This document shows positions 17,357 through 24,380 of a stretch of DNA of 64,000 bases, piece by piece (the stretch's first letter is position 1; the number at the start of each line of letters is the position of its first letter). The position numbers and the translations under genes are program-made. A model generated the notes under the pieces. That model saw only the letters and a program-made list of their open reading frames with translations. It was not told the DNA's origin and searched no databases. Source of the DNA: Xanthomonas rydalmerensis (GTDB taxonomy: Bacteria > Pseudomonadota > Gammaproteobacteria > Xanthomonadales > Xanthomonadaceae); NCBI RefSeq assembly GCF_033170385.1, contig NZ_CP126170.1, forward strand, positions 3,124,001-3,188,000. Direction: 5' to 3'.

Positions 17357-19099
17357 ATGACATCTCCCTGCACACGACCGGTCACTGTCCTGCTGTCGGC
17401 CCTCGCGCTCGGCATGGCCGCAGGCAATAGCGCGGCCGCCGCAAGCGCCGCCGACGATCCACTGTTCCGCTATCAGTGGTACCTGCACAACCAGGGCCAG
17501 GCGGTCATCGGCGACACGCTTCCCACCGCGGGCGTCGACCTGGATGTGGATGTCCTGCATGAACTCCACATCCGCGGTGCAGGCGCCAAGATCGGCGTGA
17601 TCGATGGCGGGCTGGACATCCGCCACGAAGACCTTGCCGCCAACATCCTGCCCAACGGCTCGCACAATTTCCTCGACGGTTCGCACGACCCCAAGCCGAG
17701 CGACGTCGACGACGCGCACGGCACGGCGGTGGCCGGCATCGCCGCCGCGGTAGGCTGGAACGGCAAAGGCGGACGCGGCGTCGCCCCGCAAGCATCGCTG
17801 GCCGGCTTCAACTACCTCCAGTCGGACCAGAGCGACGACAAGCTCCGCTATGCATGGGGCAATGGCGCCGACGCCAGAAATCTGGACATCTTCAACAACA
17901 GCTGGGGCATCGTCTCCAATTTTTATCCCAACGTCTCGGTCGAAGATCAATACGCCTGGGAGAAACTCATGCGCGCCGGGCGCAACGGCAAGGGCGCCAT
18001 CTACGTCAAAGCGGCCGGCAACGACTTCGACAGCTTCATCTACGCGGACGCGCAAGGCGCTCTGGCCGATCATTGCCCGGATCTGCCCAAGCGCTACAAC
18101 GTCGCCTGCAGCCTGGCCAACGTCGATCCGAAGAACGATCTGATCACCACCATCGTGGTCGGCGCAGTGAATGCGCGAGGCGTGCGCAGCTCGTACTCAT
18201 CGCCCGGCTCGGCGGTCTGGGTCAGCGGCTTCGGCGGCGAATACGGGCAGCAGAAGCGCTACCAGCAGTCCCGGTCGGCGGCGACCGCCAGCGACCCCCT
18301 CTACGACCCGGCGATCGTGACCACCGATCTCAGCGGCTGCGCCGCCGGGTACAACCGCGACGGGGTGCCGGTGGAGAACGCGTTGGACGGCAGCAAGTCC
18401 CCGATCGACGCTTCGTGCAACTACACCGGGCTCATGAACGGCACGTCCTCAGCCACGCCGACGGTGTCAGGGGTGACGGCGCTGATGCTCGGCGTGAATC
18501 CGCAACTGACCTGGCGCGACGTGAAATACATCCTGGCCACGACCGCGCGGCAGATCGACAGCGGGCAGCCGAAAGCGCTCTACAACGGCAGCGTGATCGA
18601 TCCCGGCTGGATCACCAACGCCGCCGGCCATCGCTTCAGCAATTGGTACGGCTTCGGGCTGGTGGATGCAGCCGCGGCCGTGGAAGCGGCCACGCACTTC
18701 ACAACGCTGCCGCCGCTGCAGGACACCGACTACCAGGTCTACAGCGGTGCGGCCAGCACCATCGGCGGTGTCGCATCGCCAGCCAGGCTGACCGTCAACA
18801 TCAAACAACAGATGAAAGTCGAGGCGGTGCAACTGTACTTCGACGGCACCCACAAGGATCCCAGCCGTCTGCGCGTGGTGCTGGTCTCCCCGCATGGCAC
18901 GCGCAGCTACGTGATGACCCCGTTCTCGGCCTTGAACAAGGACGTCTACACCCAGGGCATGTCGATCCCGCTGACCGCCAGCAATGCCTTCCTGGACGAG
19001 GATGCGGCCGGGCCCTGGACGCTGGAGGTCGCCGATATGCTCGACGCGCATGGCAAGGAACAACTGCAGCACTTCGAACTCCGCGTGGTGGGCCACTGA
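17357..19099 (+). CDS. Secreted subtilisin-like serine protease (S8) with P domain
   Basis: This 580-residue protease has a signal peptide (residues 1 to about 31, ending SAAAASAAD) and then directly the catalytic domain: Asp83 in GVIDGGLD, His121 in DAHGTAVAG and Ser364 in GTSSATPTVSGV. NNSWG and KAAGND are also conserved. There is little or no room for an N-terminal propeptide between the signal and the catalytic domain. The C-terminal 100 residues (TVNIKQQMKVEAVQLYF ... GPWTLEVADM) form a P/Homo B domain as in kexin-like and Aeromonas-type proteases. The small secreted protein encoded one base downstream may serve as folding partner or inhibitor. The start at 17357 is chosen because it gives a proper signal peptide. 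Confidence 0.88.
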   Translation: MTSPCTRPVTVLLSALALGMAAGNSAAAASAADDPLFRYQWYLHNQGQAVIGDTLPTAGVDLDVDVLHELHIRGAGAKIGVIDGGLDIRHEDLAANILPNGSHNFLDGSHDPKPSDVDDAHGTAVAGIAAAVGWNGKGGRGVAPQASLAGFNYLQSDQSDDKLRYAWGNGADARNLDIFNNSWGIVSNFYPNVSVEDQYAWEKLMRAGRNGKGAIYVKAAGNDFDSFIYADAQGALADHCPDLPKRYNVACSLANVDPKNDLITTIVVGAVNARGVRSSYSSPGSAVWVSGFGGEYGQQKRYQQSRSAATASDPLYDPAIVTTDLSGCAAGYNRDGVPVENALDGSKSPIDASCNYTGLMNGTSSATPTVSGVTALMLGVNPQLTWRDVKYILATTARQIDSGQPKALYNGSVIDPGWITNAAGHRFSNWYGFGLVDAAAAVEAATHFTTLPPLQDTDYQVYSGAASTIGGVASPARLTVNIKQQMKVEAVQLYFDGTHKDPSRLRVVLVSPHGTRSYVMTPFSALNKDVYTQGMSIPLTASNAFLDEDAAGPWTLEVADMLDAHGKEQLQHFELRVVGH

Positions 19100-19100
19100 C

Positions 19101-19700
19101 ATGAAGACCAATACGCTCTTTCTTTTCGCCGTGCTCGCACTGACCGTGGCCGCGCCGGCCTCAGCCCAGTACGCCGATGCCCAGGCACTGCACCAGGCAG
19201 CAAACGGCGCGCGCTTCCAGATCGGCCGCAGCACCTATCGTCTGCTGCCCGATGCCACGGTGCAGACAGCACCGCAGATGGCAGGCGCCGGCACGCAACG
19301 CGCCCAGGTCGCTGCCGCCGATGGCGGCGGCACCGTCGCCGCCCGCATCGGACCGTACGCCATCGTGCTCGGCGGCAACGGCCACGCCGGCACCGCAGCG
19401 GCTGCCCAGTCCCGCGCTGCGGACGCGACCGCGCTGCGCGCCGCGATCGACGAACGCAGCGGTCAGCCGGTGGTGGTCACCGGCAAGCTCAAGCTGTTCG
19501 GCACCACGCCGGACGTGGCCCGGGCACTGGCGCGCCGCAGCGGCGGCAGCCTGGTGTATGCCTCGGACGTCGATGGCAGCGCCATGATCGACTACGGCTC
19601 GGCCGACGCCGCGATGGCGGCGTCCAGGCAACTTCAGGGAGCGCCAGGCATGCGCGAGGTCTCCATGGACATCGTGCAGGGCTTCAACCGCGCATTGTGA
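19101..19700 (+). CDS. Small secreted protein paired with the subtilase
   Basis: This 199-residue protein has a clear signal peptide (MKTNTLFLFAVLALTVAAPASAQ). I do not recognise a domain in the rest. It has an Ala-rich middle (AAAAQSRAADATALRAAIDERS) and a C-terminal half (VVTGKLKLFGTTPDVARALARRSGGSLVYASD) that might fold like a small inhibitor or propeptide domain. It begins one base after the protease stop, so the two are cotranslated. In Aeromonas-type P-domain subtilases a separately encoded chaperone gene follows the protease gene; this protein could play that part, though I see no sequence proof. Confidence 0.7.
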   Translation: MKTNTLFLFAVLALTVAAPASAQYADAQALHQAANGARFQIGRSTYRLLPDATVQTAPQMAGAGTQRAQVAAADGGGTVAARIGPYAIVLGGNGHAGTAAAAQSRAADATALRAAIDERSGQPVVVTGKLKLFGTTPDVARALARRSGGSLVYASDVDGSAMIDYGSADAAMAASRQLQGAPGMREVSMDIVQGFNRAL

Positions 19701-19704
19701 AGTA

Positions 19705-19740
19705 CATGCGCGCCGCCCAGCCATGCTGGGCGGTCGCATG
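19705..19740. terminator. Strong hairpin after the protease operon
   Basis: A perfect 9-bp stem (CCGCCCAGC with GCTGGGCGG) with a CAT loop is extended by an outer CATGCG/CGCATG stem. It begins four bases after the stop codon. No T run follows, so termination efficiency is uncertain; it may instead protect the mRNA end. It lies between convergent genes. Confidence 0.5.
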
Positions 19741-19873
19741 CAGAAGACGGTCGCGCCCTGCGCCGCCAGGCCTTGGTTGACCTGCCGGGCGGCAAACACC
19801 GCCCACCTTGGCCGGAGAGCGCCGCAGCGTGCGCCTCCCCTGCGGCATGACCGCACACCGCGACGACACGTCA

Positions 19874-20995
19874 CTACGGACAGGACGTACCCGCGTTGCG
19901 GTGATAGCAGGCATTGCCGACCGCACCCCATCCCGCTCCGAGCTGGGTCGCATCCTGCGCGCTCATGTTGCAGGTGTACTGGGTCAGCGTGCCCGCCGCA
20001 CTGCAGAAGGTGCCGCCCGGCCAGGTCCTGACGCTGGGGTCGTACCAGATCGTGGTGCTGATGGTCTTGCCCTGGGTGACATGGCCCATGTACACCGAGG
20101 TCAGCGTCCAGTGGCTCGGATCGCGGTCCAGGTCGATGGCATTGCCCTGCTTGTCGCGCACCGGTTTGGTGTGCCCCTTGCCGATGACCTGTAGCAGCCT
20201 GGGCAGGAAATCGACGTCGTTGGAGGTCGCCGTGCCGGCGAGATTCCACTGCCCGCCCATGTTGCGGATGTCGTCGTCCAGGCAGAAGTCCAGACTCTGC
20301 GTGTCTTCGTACCCGTGCGGGCACCACGGCGTGGACGGATCCAGCGCCGGAGTCGCGCCGGTATGGCCCAGGTCGATCTGATAGAACAGGGTCTGCCCCT
20401 GCGTATTGCCGAGGATGAAACTGAAGGCATAGCCGGTGCCACTGGGCGCCGTGCCGCCGCAGCGGGCATCGTCCTCGTAGGTCCTGCTCAACCCGACGCG
20501 TACACGGATGGCGCCGAGACTGGACAGCGGCGCGCTGGGCGTGAAGCCCAGCAGGGCGTTACTGCCCCAGAACCTCGGATCGGCAGTCACCAGGAACAAG
20601 TCCTTCTCGCCATCGTACGGATTCGGATTGCCCGGATCCGAGCCGGCGCACTTGTTGTCGGCCTGCGCCAGTTCGTAGGCGTTGGCGTGACCGGCGTACA
20701 CCGGGTAGTACTTCACCCGCGCACGCACACTCTCGGCTTGCCAGCCCTGCGCCGAACCGCCGACGACCGGCTGCAAGGTATCCGAACTGTTGGGATTGGC
20801 GCCCCATTGCGCCAGGGCATACGCGGTGGGCTGCTGCGGCCCGGACGTCCCGAGGATCTTGCCGTTGTCGTCGTTGAAGATCAGCGACGCGGGCAGCGGT
20901 TGCATGAGTTCGGTGGGGGGATCGGCCAGCGCCGGCGCGCTCGGCACCAGCGTCGATGAGAACAACCAGCACAGCACGCGCACGTTCTTGTCCAT
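19874..20995 (-). CDS. Cysteine-rich secreted protein of unknown function
   Basis: This 373-residue protein starts with a signal peptide (MDKNVRVLCWLFSSTLVPSAPALAD). The mature part contains eight cysteines (near KCAG, RCGG, PWCPHG, DFCLD, TFCSA, YTCNM, NACYH, TSCP), consistent with disulfides in an extracellular or periplasmic protein. It is rich in Trp, Tyr, Gly and Asp, with no membrane segment. I recognise no family. GGAGG six bases upstream selects the ATG at 20995 rather than 21001. It faces the subtilase operon tail-to-tail; a functional link is possible but not shown. Confidence 0.75.
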   Translation of the reverse strand: MDKNVRVLCWLFSSTLVPSAPALADPPTELMQPLPASLIFNDDNGKILGTSGPQQPTAYALAQWGANPNSSDTLQPVVGGSAQGWQAESVRARVKYYPVYAGHANAYELAQADNKCAGSDPGNPNPYDGEKDLFLVTADPRFWGSNALLGFTPSAPLSSLGAIRVRVGLSRTYEDDARCGGTAPSGTGYAFSFILGNTQGQTLFYQIDLGHTGATPALDPSTPWCPHGYEDTQSLDFCLDDDIRNMGGQWNLAGTATSNDVDFLPRLLQVIGKGHTKPVRDKQGNAIDLDRDPSHWTLTSVYMGHVTQGKTISTTIWYDPSVRTWPGGTFCSAAGTLTQYTCNMSAQDATQLGAGWGAVGNACYHRNAGTSCP

Positions 20996-21236
20996 GTGCA
21001 TCCTCCATTGCGCCTGATCCTGCGACAGGAACCCGGCACACCGCCGGACCGCGCGGGACTGCGCCCGCGCCGCGCCATTATGGTCCCGCATCCAACAACC
21101 GGCGGCGCCACGCGTAGACAAGCGGCGCTGCGTTCCGCGCCGCTGTCGATCCTACAAGTCCACGCGAGCACGACCGCGCCCGCTGTGCCTTCCCTGGCAT
21201 CCACACCGTTGCTCCCTGCCGGCAGCACCGCCGCCC

Positions 21237-22256
21237 TCAGCTGGACACGACCACCCGCCACTGCTGCGGGGCCACCTGCTCCCAGCCGATCTCCACCGGC
21301 AGGAACTTCTCGATCAGGCGGGCATTGCTGGACAGGTGCGCGCTGACCGTGTCGGTGGTGAAGGCACCGCCGCCGGCCAACGCCATCGGCAGCAGCAACT
21401 GGTCGGCGAGGTGCTCGCCGACGCACGCGCCACTGTCCAGGTAACGGCGCACCTGCGCTGCCAGGCGTTCGCCAACCTGCTCGGCGGAGACGCCGCGCTC
21501 GCCGTGACCGGCGAAGACCTCCACGTGCGCCGCATGTCGCACCCGCACCAGCGCGGTATTGCCCGGCCCCATCGCCGGACGCACGCTATGCACGTGACGC
21601 GGGTTCGCATCCACGCCGAGATGCTCGGCCAGCACCGCCAGTTCGCGTCGGCCGATCTTGCCGGACAGCCCCGAGACCAGCACCTGCGCCTCGAGCGCCT
21701 GCAACGCACCGCGCGCAGCGAAGTCCACGTGGCGCAATTGCGTACAAGGCGCGACGCTGGCATGCAGCGCACCGCCGCCGGCCGGATAGAAGCCATACCG
21801 CTCCAGCGTCAGCGCCGCGGTCACGCCCAGGCGCTGCAGTGCCGGCAGCCAGGTCTCGGCGAGGAAGTCGGCGCTGGGTGCCAGCGGATTGTGGGTGCCG
21901 CCCTCCAGGGTCAGGCGCGACGGCGCACCGGCACGCCACAGCGCCGGCAGCACCGTCTGCAGCACCAGCGTGGTCGAGCCGGCACTGCCGGTGGTGAACT
22001 GATAGTCGCCGGGCACGACCGTTTCCGGCTCGAACCGCAGGGCGGTCGCGCCGATCTGCGCCCCGTGCGTGCGTGCCTGGCCGATCGTGGCCGCCGCGAC
22101 GACCGCCGTCAGGTGCTGGCGCATCAGGCCCGGGCGCGGGCGCGCACCACGGATGTTGCTGAAGGTGAAGCCGATCCCGGTGCATAGGCTCAGCGTCAGT
22201 GCGGTGCGCAGCAGTTGCCCGCCGCCCGCGGCACCGTCGAGTTCGATCATGTCCAT
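21237..22256 (-). CDS. rtcA: RNA 3'-terminal phosphate cyclase
   Basis: This 339-residue enzyme converts RNA 3'-phosphates to 2',3'-cyclic phosphates using ATP. Typical segments are IELDGAAGGGQLLRTALTLS at the N-terminus, NIRGARPRPGLMRQHL, the TTGSAGSTTLVLQTVLP region, and GVGEHLADQ-like GACVGEHLADQLLLPMALAGGG, whose histidine is the adenylation site in E. coli RtcA. The gene is last in the Ro60-Y RNA-rtcB-rtcA unit, 96 bases after rtcB. Cyclic phosphate ends are the substrates sealed by RtcB, so the two act in sequence in repair of cleaved RNA. The ATG at 22256 gives the usual family N-terminus. Confidence 0.92.
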   Translation of the reverse strand: MDMIELDGAAGGGQLLRTALTLSLCTGIGFTFSNIRGARPRPGLMRQHLTAVVAAATIGQARTHGAQIGATALRFEPETVVPGDYQFTTGSAGSTTLVLQTVLPALWRAGAPSRLTLEGGTHNPLAPSADFLAETWLPALQRLGVTAALTLERYGFYPAGGGALHASVAPCTQLRHVDFAARGALQALEAQVLVSGLSGKIGRRELAVLAEHLGVDANPRHVHSVRPAMGPGNTALVRVRHAAHVEVFAGHGERGVSAEQVGERLAAQVRRYLDSGACVGEHLADQLLLPMALAGGGAFTTDTVSAHLSSNARLIEKFLPVEIGWEQVAPQQWRVVVSS

Positions 22257-22352
22257 TGCGAAACAATCCGTCGTTGAAAACGCCCATGCGGACAAGCCCG
22301 CACGGACCATCGGCGCCGGCCGTCGGCACTGCAAGCCGGCCGGCACCTGTGA

Positions 22353-23573
22353 CTAACCCTTGACGCACACCACCTGCCGCAGCGTATGCACGATCTCCAC
22401 CAGGTCGCGCTGTGCGGCCATCACCGCCTCGATCGGCTTGTAGGCCGCCGGCGACTCGTCCACCACGTCCTGGTCCTTGCGGCACTCCACGTGCGCGGTC
22501 GCCTTGGCGTGCTCATCGACGCTGATACGGCGACGCGCCTCGGTGCGGCTCATCACCCGCCCGGCGCCGTGGCTGCAGCTATGAAAGCTGTCCGCGTTGC
22601 CGAGCCCGCGCACGATGAAGCTCTTGGCGCCCATGCTGCCGGGAATGATGCCCAGTTCGCCCTTGCGCGCGCTCACCGCCCCCTTGCGGGTCACGAACAC
22701 GTCCTTGCCGAAGTGGTGCTCGCGGCTGACGTAGTTGTGGTGGCAGTTCACCGCTTCGGCCTGCGCCTCGAACGGCTTGGCGATGACCGTGCGGACCGCC
22801 TCGACCACGCTGCGCATCATGATCTCGCGGTTGATGCGCGCATAGCGCTGCGCCCAGTCCACCGCGAACACGTAGTCGCCATAGTACTGACTGCCTTCCG
22901 GCAGGTAGGCCAGGTCCTGGTCCGGCAGGTTGATCATCCAGCGCCGCATTTCCTCCTTGGCCAGCTGGATGAAGTGGTTGCCGATCGCATTGCCCACGCC
23001 GCGCGAGCCGGAGTGCAGCATGAACCAGACCCGCTGCGCCTCGTCCAGGCACATCTCCACGAAGTGGTTGCCGGTACCGAGGGTCCCGAGATGCTGCAGG
23101 TTGTTGGTCTTGCGCAGGCGCGGATGGCGCTCGCAGATCAGGGCGAAATCGCTGGCAAGCTGCGCCCAGCCATCCACCGCCGCGCCTGGCGGCGTCTGCC
23201 ACGCGCCCTTGTCGCGCGCGCCGGGCGTGCGCCCATGCGGCACCGCGCGCTCGATCGCGCTGCGGATCGGCGCCAGGTTGTCCGGTAGGTCGCTGGCGAC
23301 CAGCGAGGTACGCGCCGCGATCATCCCGCAGCCGATGTCCACGCCCACCGCAGCAGGCACGATCGCGCCGATGGTCGGCACCACCGAGCCGACGGTGGCC
23401 CCCTTGCCGAGGTGCACGTCCGGCATCACCGCGATCCAGCGATGGATGAAGGGCAGCTTGGCGATGTTCTGCAGCTGCTGGCGCGCCTCGTCCTCCAGCG
23501 GCACGCCGCGGGTCCACAGCTTGATCGGCGCCGCTCCCGGCTGCGCGATGACGTCGTACTGCTCGGTGTTCAT
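22353..23573 (-). CDS. rtcB: RNA-splicing ligase
   Basis: This 406-residue GTP- and Mn-dependent ligase joins 2',3'-cyclic phosphate or 3'-phosphate ends to 5'-OH ends. Active-site motifs are visible: MPDVHLGKGATVGSVVP, GVDIGCGM with the metal-binding cysteine (Cys82), GTGNHFVE, HSGSRGVGNAIG, and SCSHGAGRVMSR containing the histidine that is guanylylated. It starts with an AAGGAG ribosome binding site and lies about 30 bases after the poly-T that ends the fourth Y RNA. Readthrough of that terminator or internal processing would therefore control the ligase level. Length and motifs match E. coli RtcB. Confidence 0.95.
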   Translation of the reverse strand: MNTEQYDVIAQPGAAPIKLWTRGVPLEDEARQQLQNIAKLPFIHRWIAVMPDVHLGKGATVGSVVPTIGAIVPAAVGVDIGCGMIAARTSLVASDLPDNLAPIRSAIERAVPHGRTPGARDKGAWQTPPGAAVDGWAQLASDFALICERHPRLRKTNNLQHLGTLGTGNHFVEMCLDEAQRVWFMLHSGSRGVGNAIGNHFIQLAKEEMRRWMINLPDQDLAYLPEGSQYYGDYVFAVDWAQRYARINREIMMRSVVEAVRTVIAKPFEAQAEAVNCHHNYVSREHHFGKDVFVTRKGAVSARKGELGIIPGSMGAKSFIVRGLGNADSFHSCSHGAGRVMSRTEARRRISVDEHAKATAHVECRKDQDVVDESPAAYKPIEAVMAAQRDLVEIVHTLRQVVCVKG

Positions 23574-23613
23574 GATGTTGCTCCTTGTGCAACGGATCTT
23601 CGAGAAAAAAAGC

Positions 23614-23726
23614 GCGGTGACGAGGGATGGTGGAACCTTCCGCCTGGCGGCAGTGCCGCCGGGCGGCCGGGGCTCGAACCCGACCCTTGAAGGGCTACCA
23701 GATGGAGTTCCACCTGCATTCACCGC
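23614..23726 (-). ncRNA. Y RNA copy D, D-arm-less tRNA mimic ending in a terminator
   Basis: Read on the minus strand, the outer stem GCGGTGA/TCACCGC (7 bp) and inner stem GGTGGAAC/GTTCCACC (8 bp) flank an internal loop with AATGC on the 5' side, as in the other copies. Inside lies a T-arm mimic (CGGG-TTCGAGC-CCCG) and a CCGCC/GGCGG acceptor-like stem, but the D arm is replaced by a GC hairpin (GGCGGC-ACT-GCCGCC). The outer 3' strand is followed by GC and seven T, so the RNA's own base stem serves as an intrinsic terminator. It is the copy nearest rtcB. The call as Y RNA rests on structure and gene context. Confidence 0.75.
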
Positions 23727-23740
23727 AAAACTAACGCATC

Positions 23741-23853
23741 GCCTCACGCGGCAAGTCCGTGTGCGGAACGATCGCTCTACCCCTGAGCTACCGCCTGACG
23801 GCGGGCAGGATTCGAACCCGCGACCGATGGAGTTCCGCCTGCATCCGCCAGGC
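23741..23853 (-). ncRNA. Y RNA copy C with permuted tRNA-like domain
   Basis: On the minus strand the outer stem is GCCT/AGGC plus GCGG/CCGC and the inner stem GCGGAAC/GTTCCGC (7 bp), with an internal loop containing ATGCA. The inner part reads T arm (GCGGG-TTCGAAT-CCTGC), acceptor 3' strand CCGCC, a four-base GTCA loop, acceptor 5' strand GGCGG, TA, then D arm (GCTC-AGGGGTA-GAGC). This is a tRNA in permuted order with its acceptor closed by a loop, the plan known for bacterial Y RNAs such as YrlA. There is no anticodon arm; its place is taken by the Ro60-binding stem. Confidence 0.82.
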
Positions 23854-23869
23854 AACGCGTACAACAGGG

Positions 23870-24012
23870 CCGACGACGGCCACGACAAGGGGGATGGAAC
23901 ATTCCCGCTCTATCCGACTGAGCTACCACCCATCGAAGGGTGGGCGGGACTCGAACCCGCGACCTGGAGCTTCAAAGGCTGTAGTTCCATCGGCATTCGT
24001 GAACGCCGGCGG
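23870..24012 (-). ncRNA. Y RNA copy B with permuted tRNA-like domain
   Basis: On the minus strand the outer strands, 14 bases each at 23999-24012 and 23870-23883, pair at 12 of 14 positions. The inner stem GATGGAAC/GTTCCATC is perfect. Between them the internal loop has GAATGCC on one side and CCCCTTGTC on the other, resembling the bulged Ro60-binding site of Y RNAs. The enclosed domain is T arm (GCGGG-TTCGAGT-CCCGC), acceptor CCACCC, loop TTCGAT, acceptor GGGTGG, TA, D arm (GCTC-AGTCGGATA-GAGC). It is nearly identical to copy A. Confidence 0.85.
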
Positions 24013-24071
24013 CGAAACATGGAGGCGGCGAGCACCACCTCCGTCAACTGAACATTTTGCGTCTCTTCCAG

Positions 24072-24097
24072 CCCGGCGGGCCCCATTGCCCGCCGGG
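24072..24097 (-). other. GC-rich hairpin upstream of Y RNA B
   Basis: A perfect 10-bp stem CCCGGCGGGC/GCCCGCCGGG around CCCATT (plus-strand view) lies about 60 bases upstream of Y RNA B. The identical 26-base palindrome precedes Y RNA A at 24332-24357. It may be a processing signal or structural separator. There is no T run. Confidence 0.6.
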
Positions 24098-24129
24098 TCC
24101 AGCGCTTCCCTGCAACGCACACAGCAGGA

Positions 24130-24273
24130 CCGACGACGGCCGCGACAAGAGTGATGGAACATTCCTGCTCTAACCAACTGAGCTACCACCCCATCGAAGG
24201 GTGGGCGGGACTCGAACCCGCGACCTGGAGCTTCAAAGGCTGTAGTTCCATCGGCATTCGTGGACGCCGGCGG
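24130..24273 (-). ncRNA. Y RNA copy A with permuted tRNA-like domain
   Basis: On the minus strand the outer stem CCGCCGGCG/CGTCGTCGG pairs at 8 of 9 positions including one G-T. The inner stem GATGGAAC/GTTCCATC is perfect. The internal loop carries CACGAATGCC opposite ACTCTTGTC. The enclosed domain is T arm (GCGGG-TTCGAGT-CCCGC), acceptor CCACCC, loop TTCGATG, acceptor GGGTGG, TA, D arm (GCTC-AGTTGGTTA-GAGC). It is the first RNA downstream of the Ro60 gene and should be cotranscribed with it. Simple tRNA-gene searches would see only fragments here because the halves are in reversed order. Confidence 0.85.
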
Positions 24274-24331
24274 CGAAACCGGAAGCGGCGAGTGCCGCAC
24301 CCTTCAACTGAAAATATGGCTCCTCCTGCAG

Positions 24332-24357
24332 CCCGGCGGGCCCCATTGCCCGCCGGG
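24332..24357 (-). other. GC-rich hairpin between Ro60 gene and Y RNA A
   Basis: The same 26-base palindrome as at 24072-24097 begins 23 bases after the Ro60 stop codon. It could separate the mRNA from the Y RNA by stopping exonucleases or guiding cleavage. Confidence 0.6.
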
Positions 24358-24380
24358 TAACACCCTCCCTGCAACCGGCC

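Noticed and set aside
23741..24273. Ordinary tRNA genes
   Set aside because: T-arm and D-arm sequences are tRNA-like, but they occur in reversed order with the acceptor closed by a short loop and no anticodon arm, so these are not functional tRNAs.
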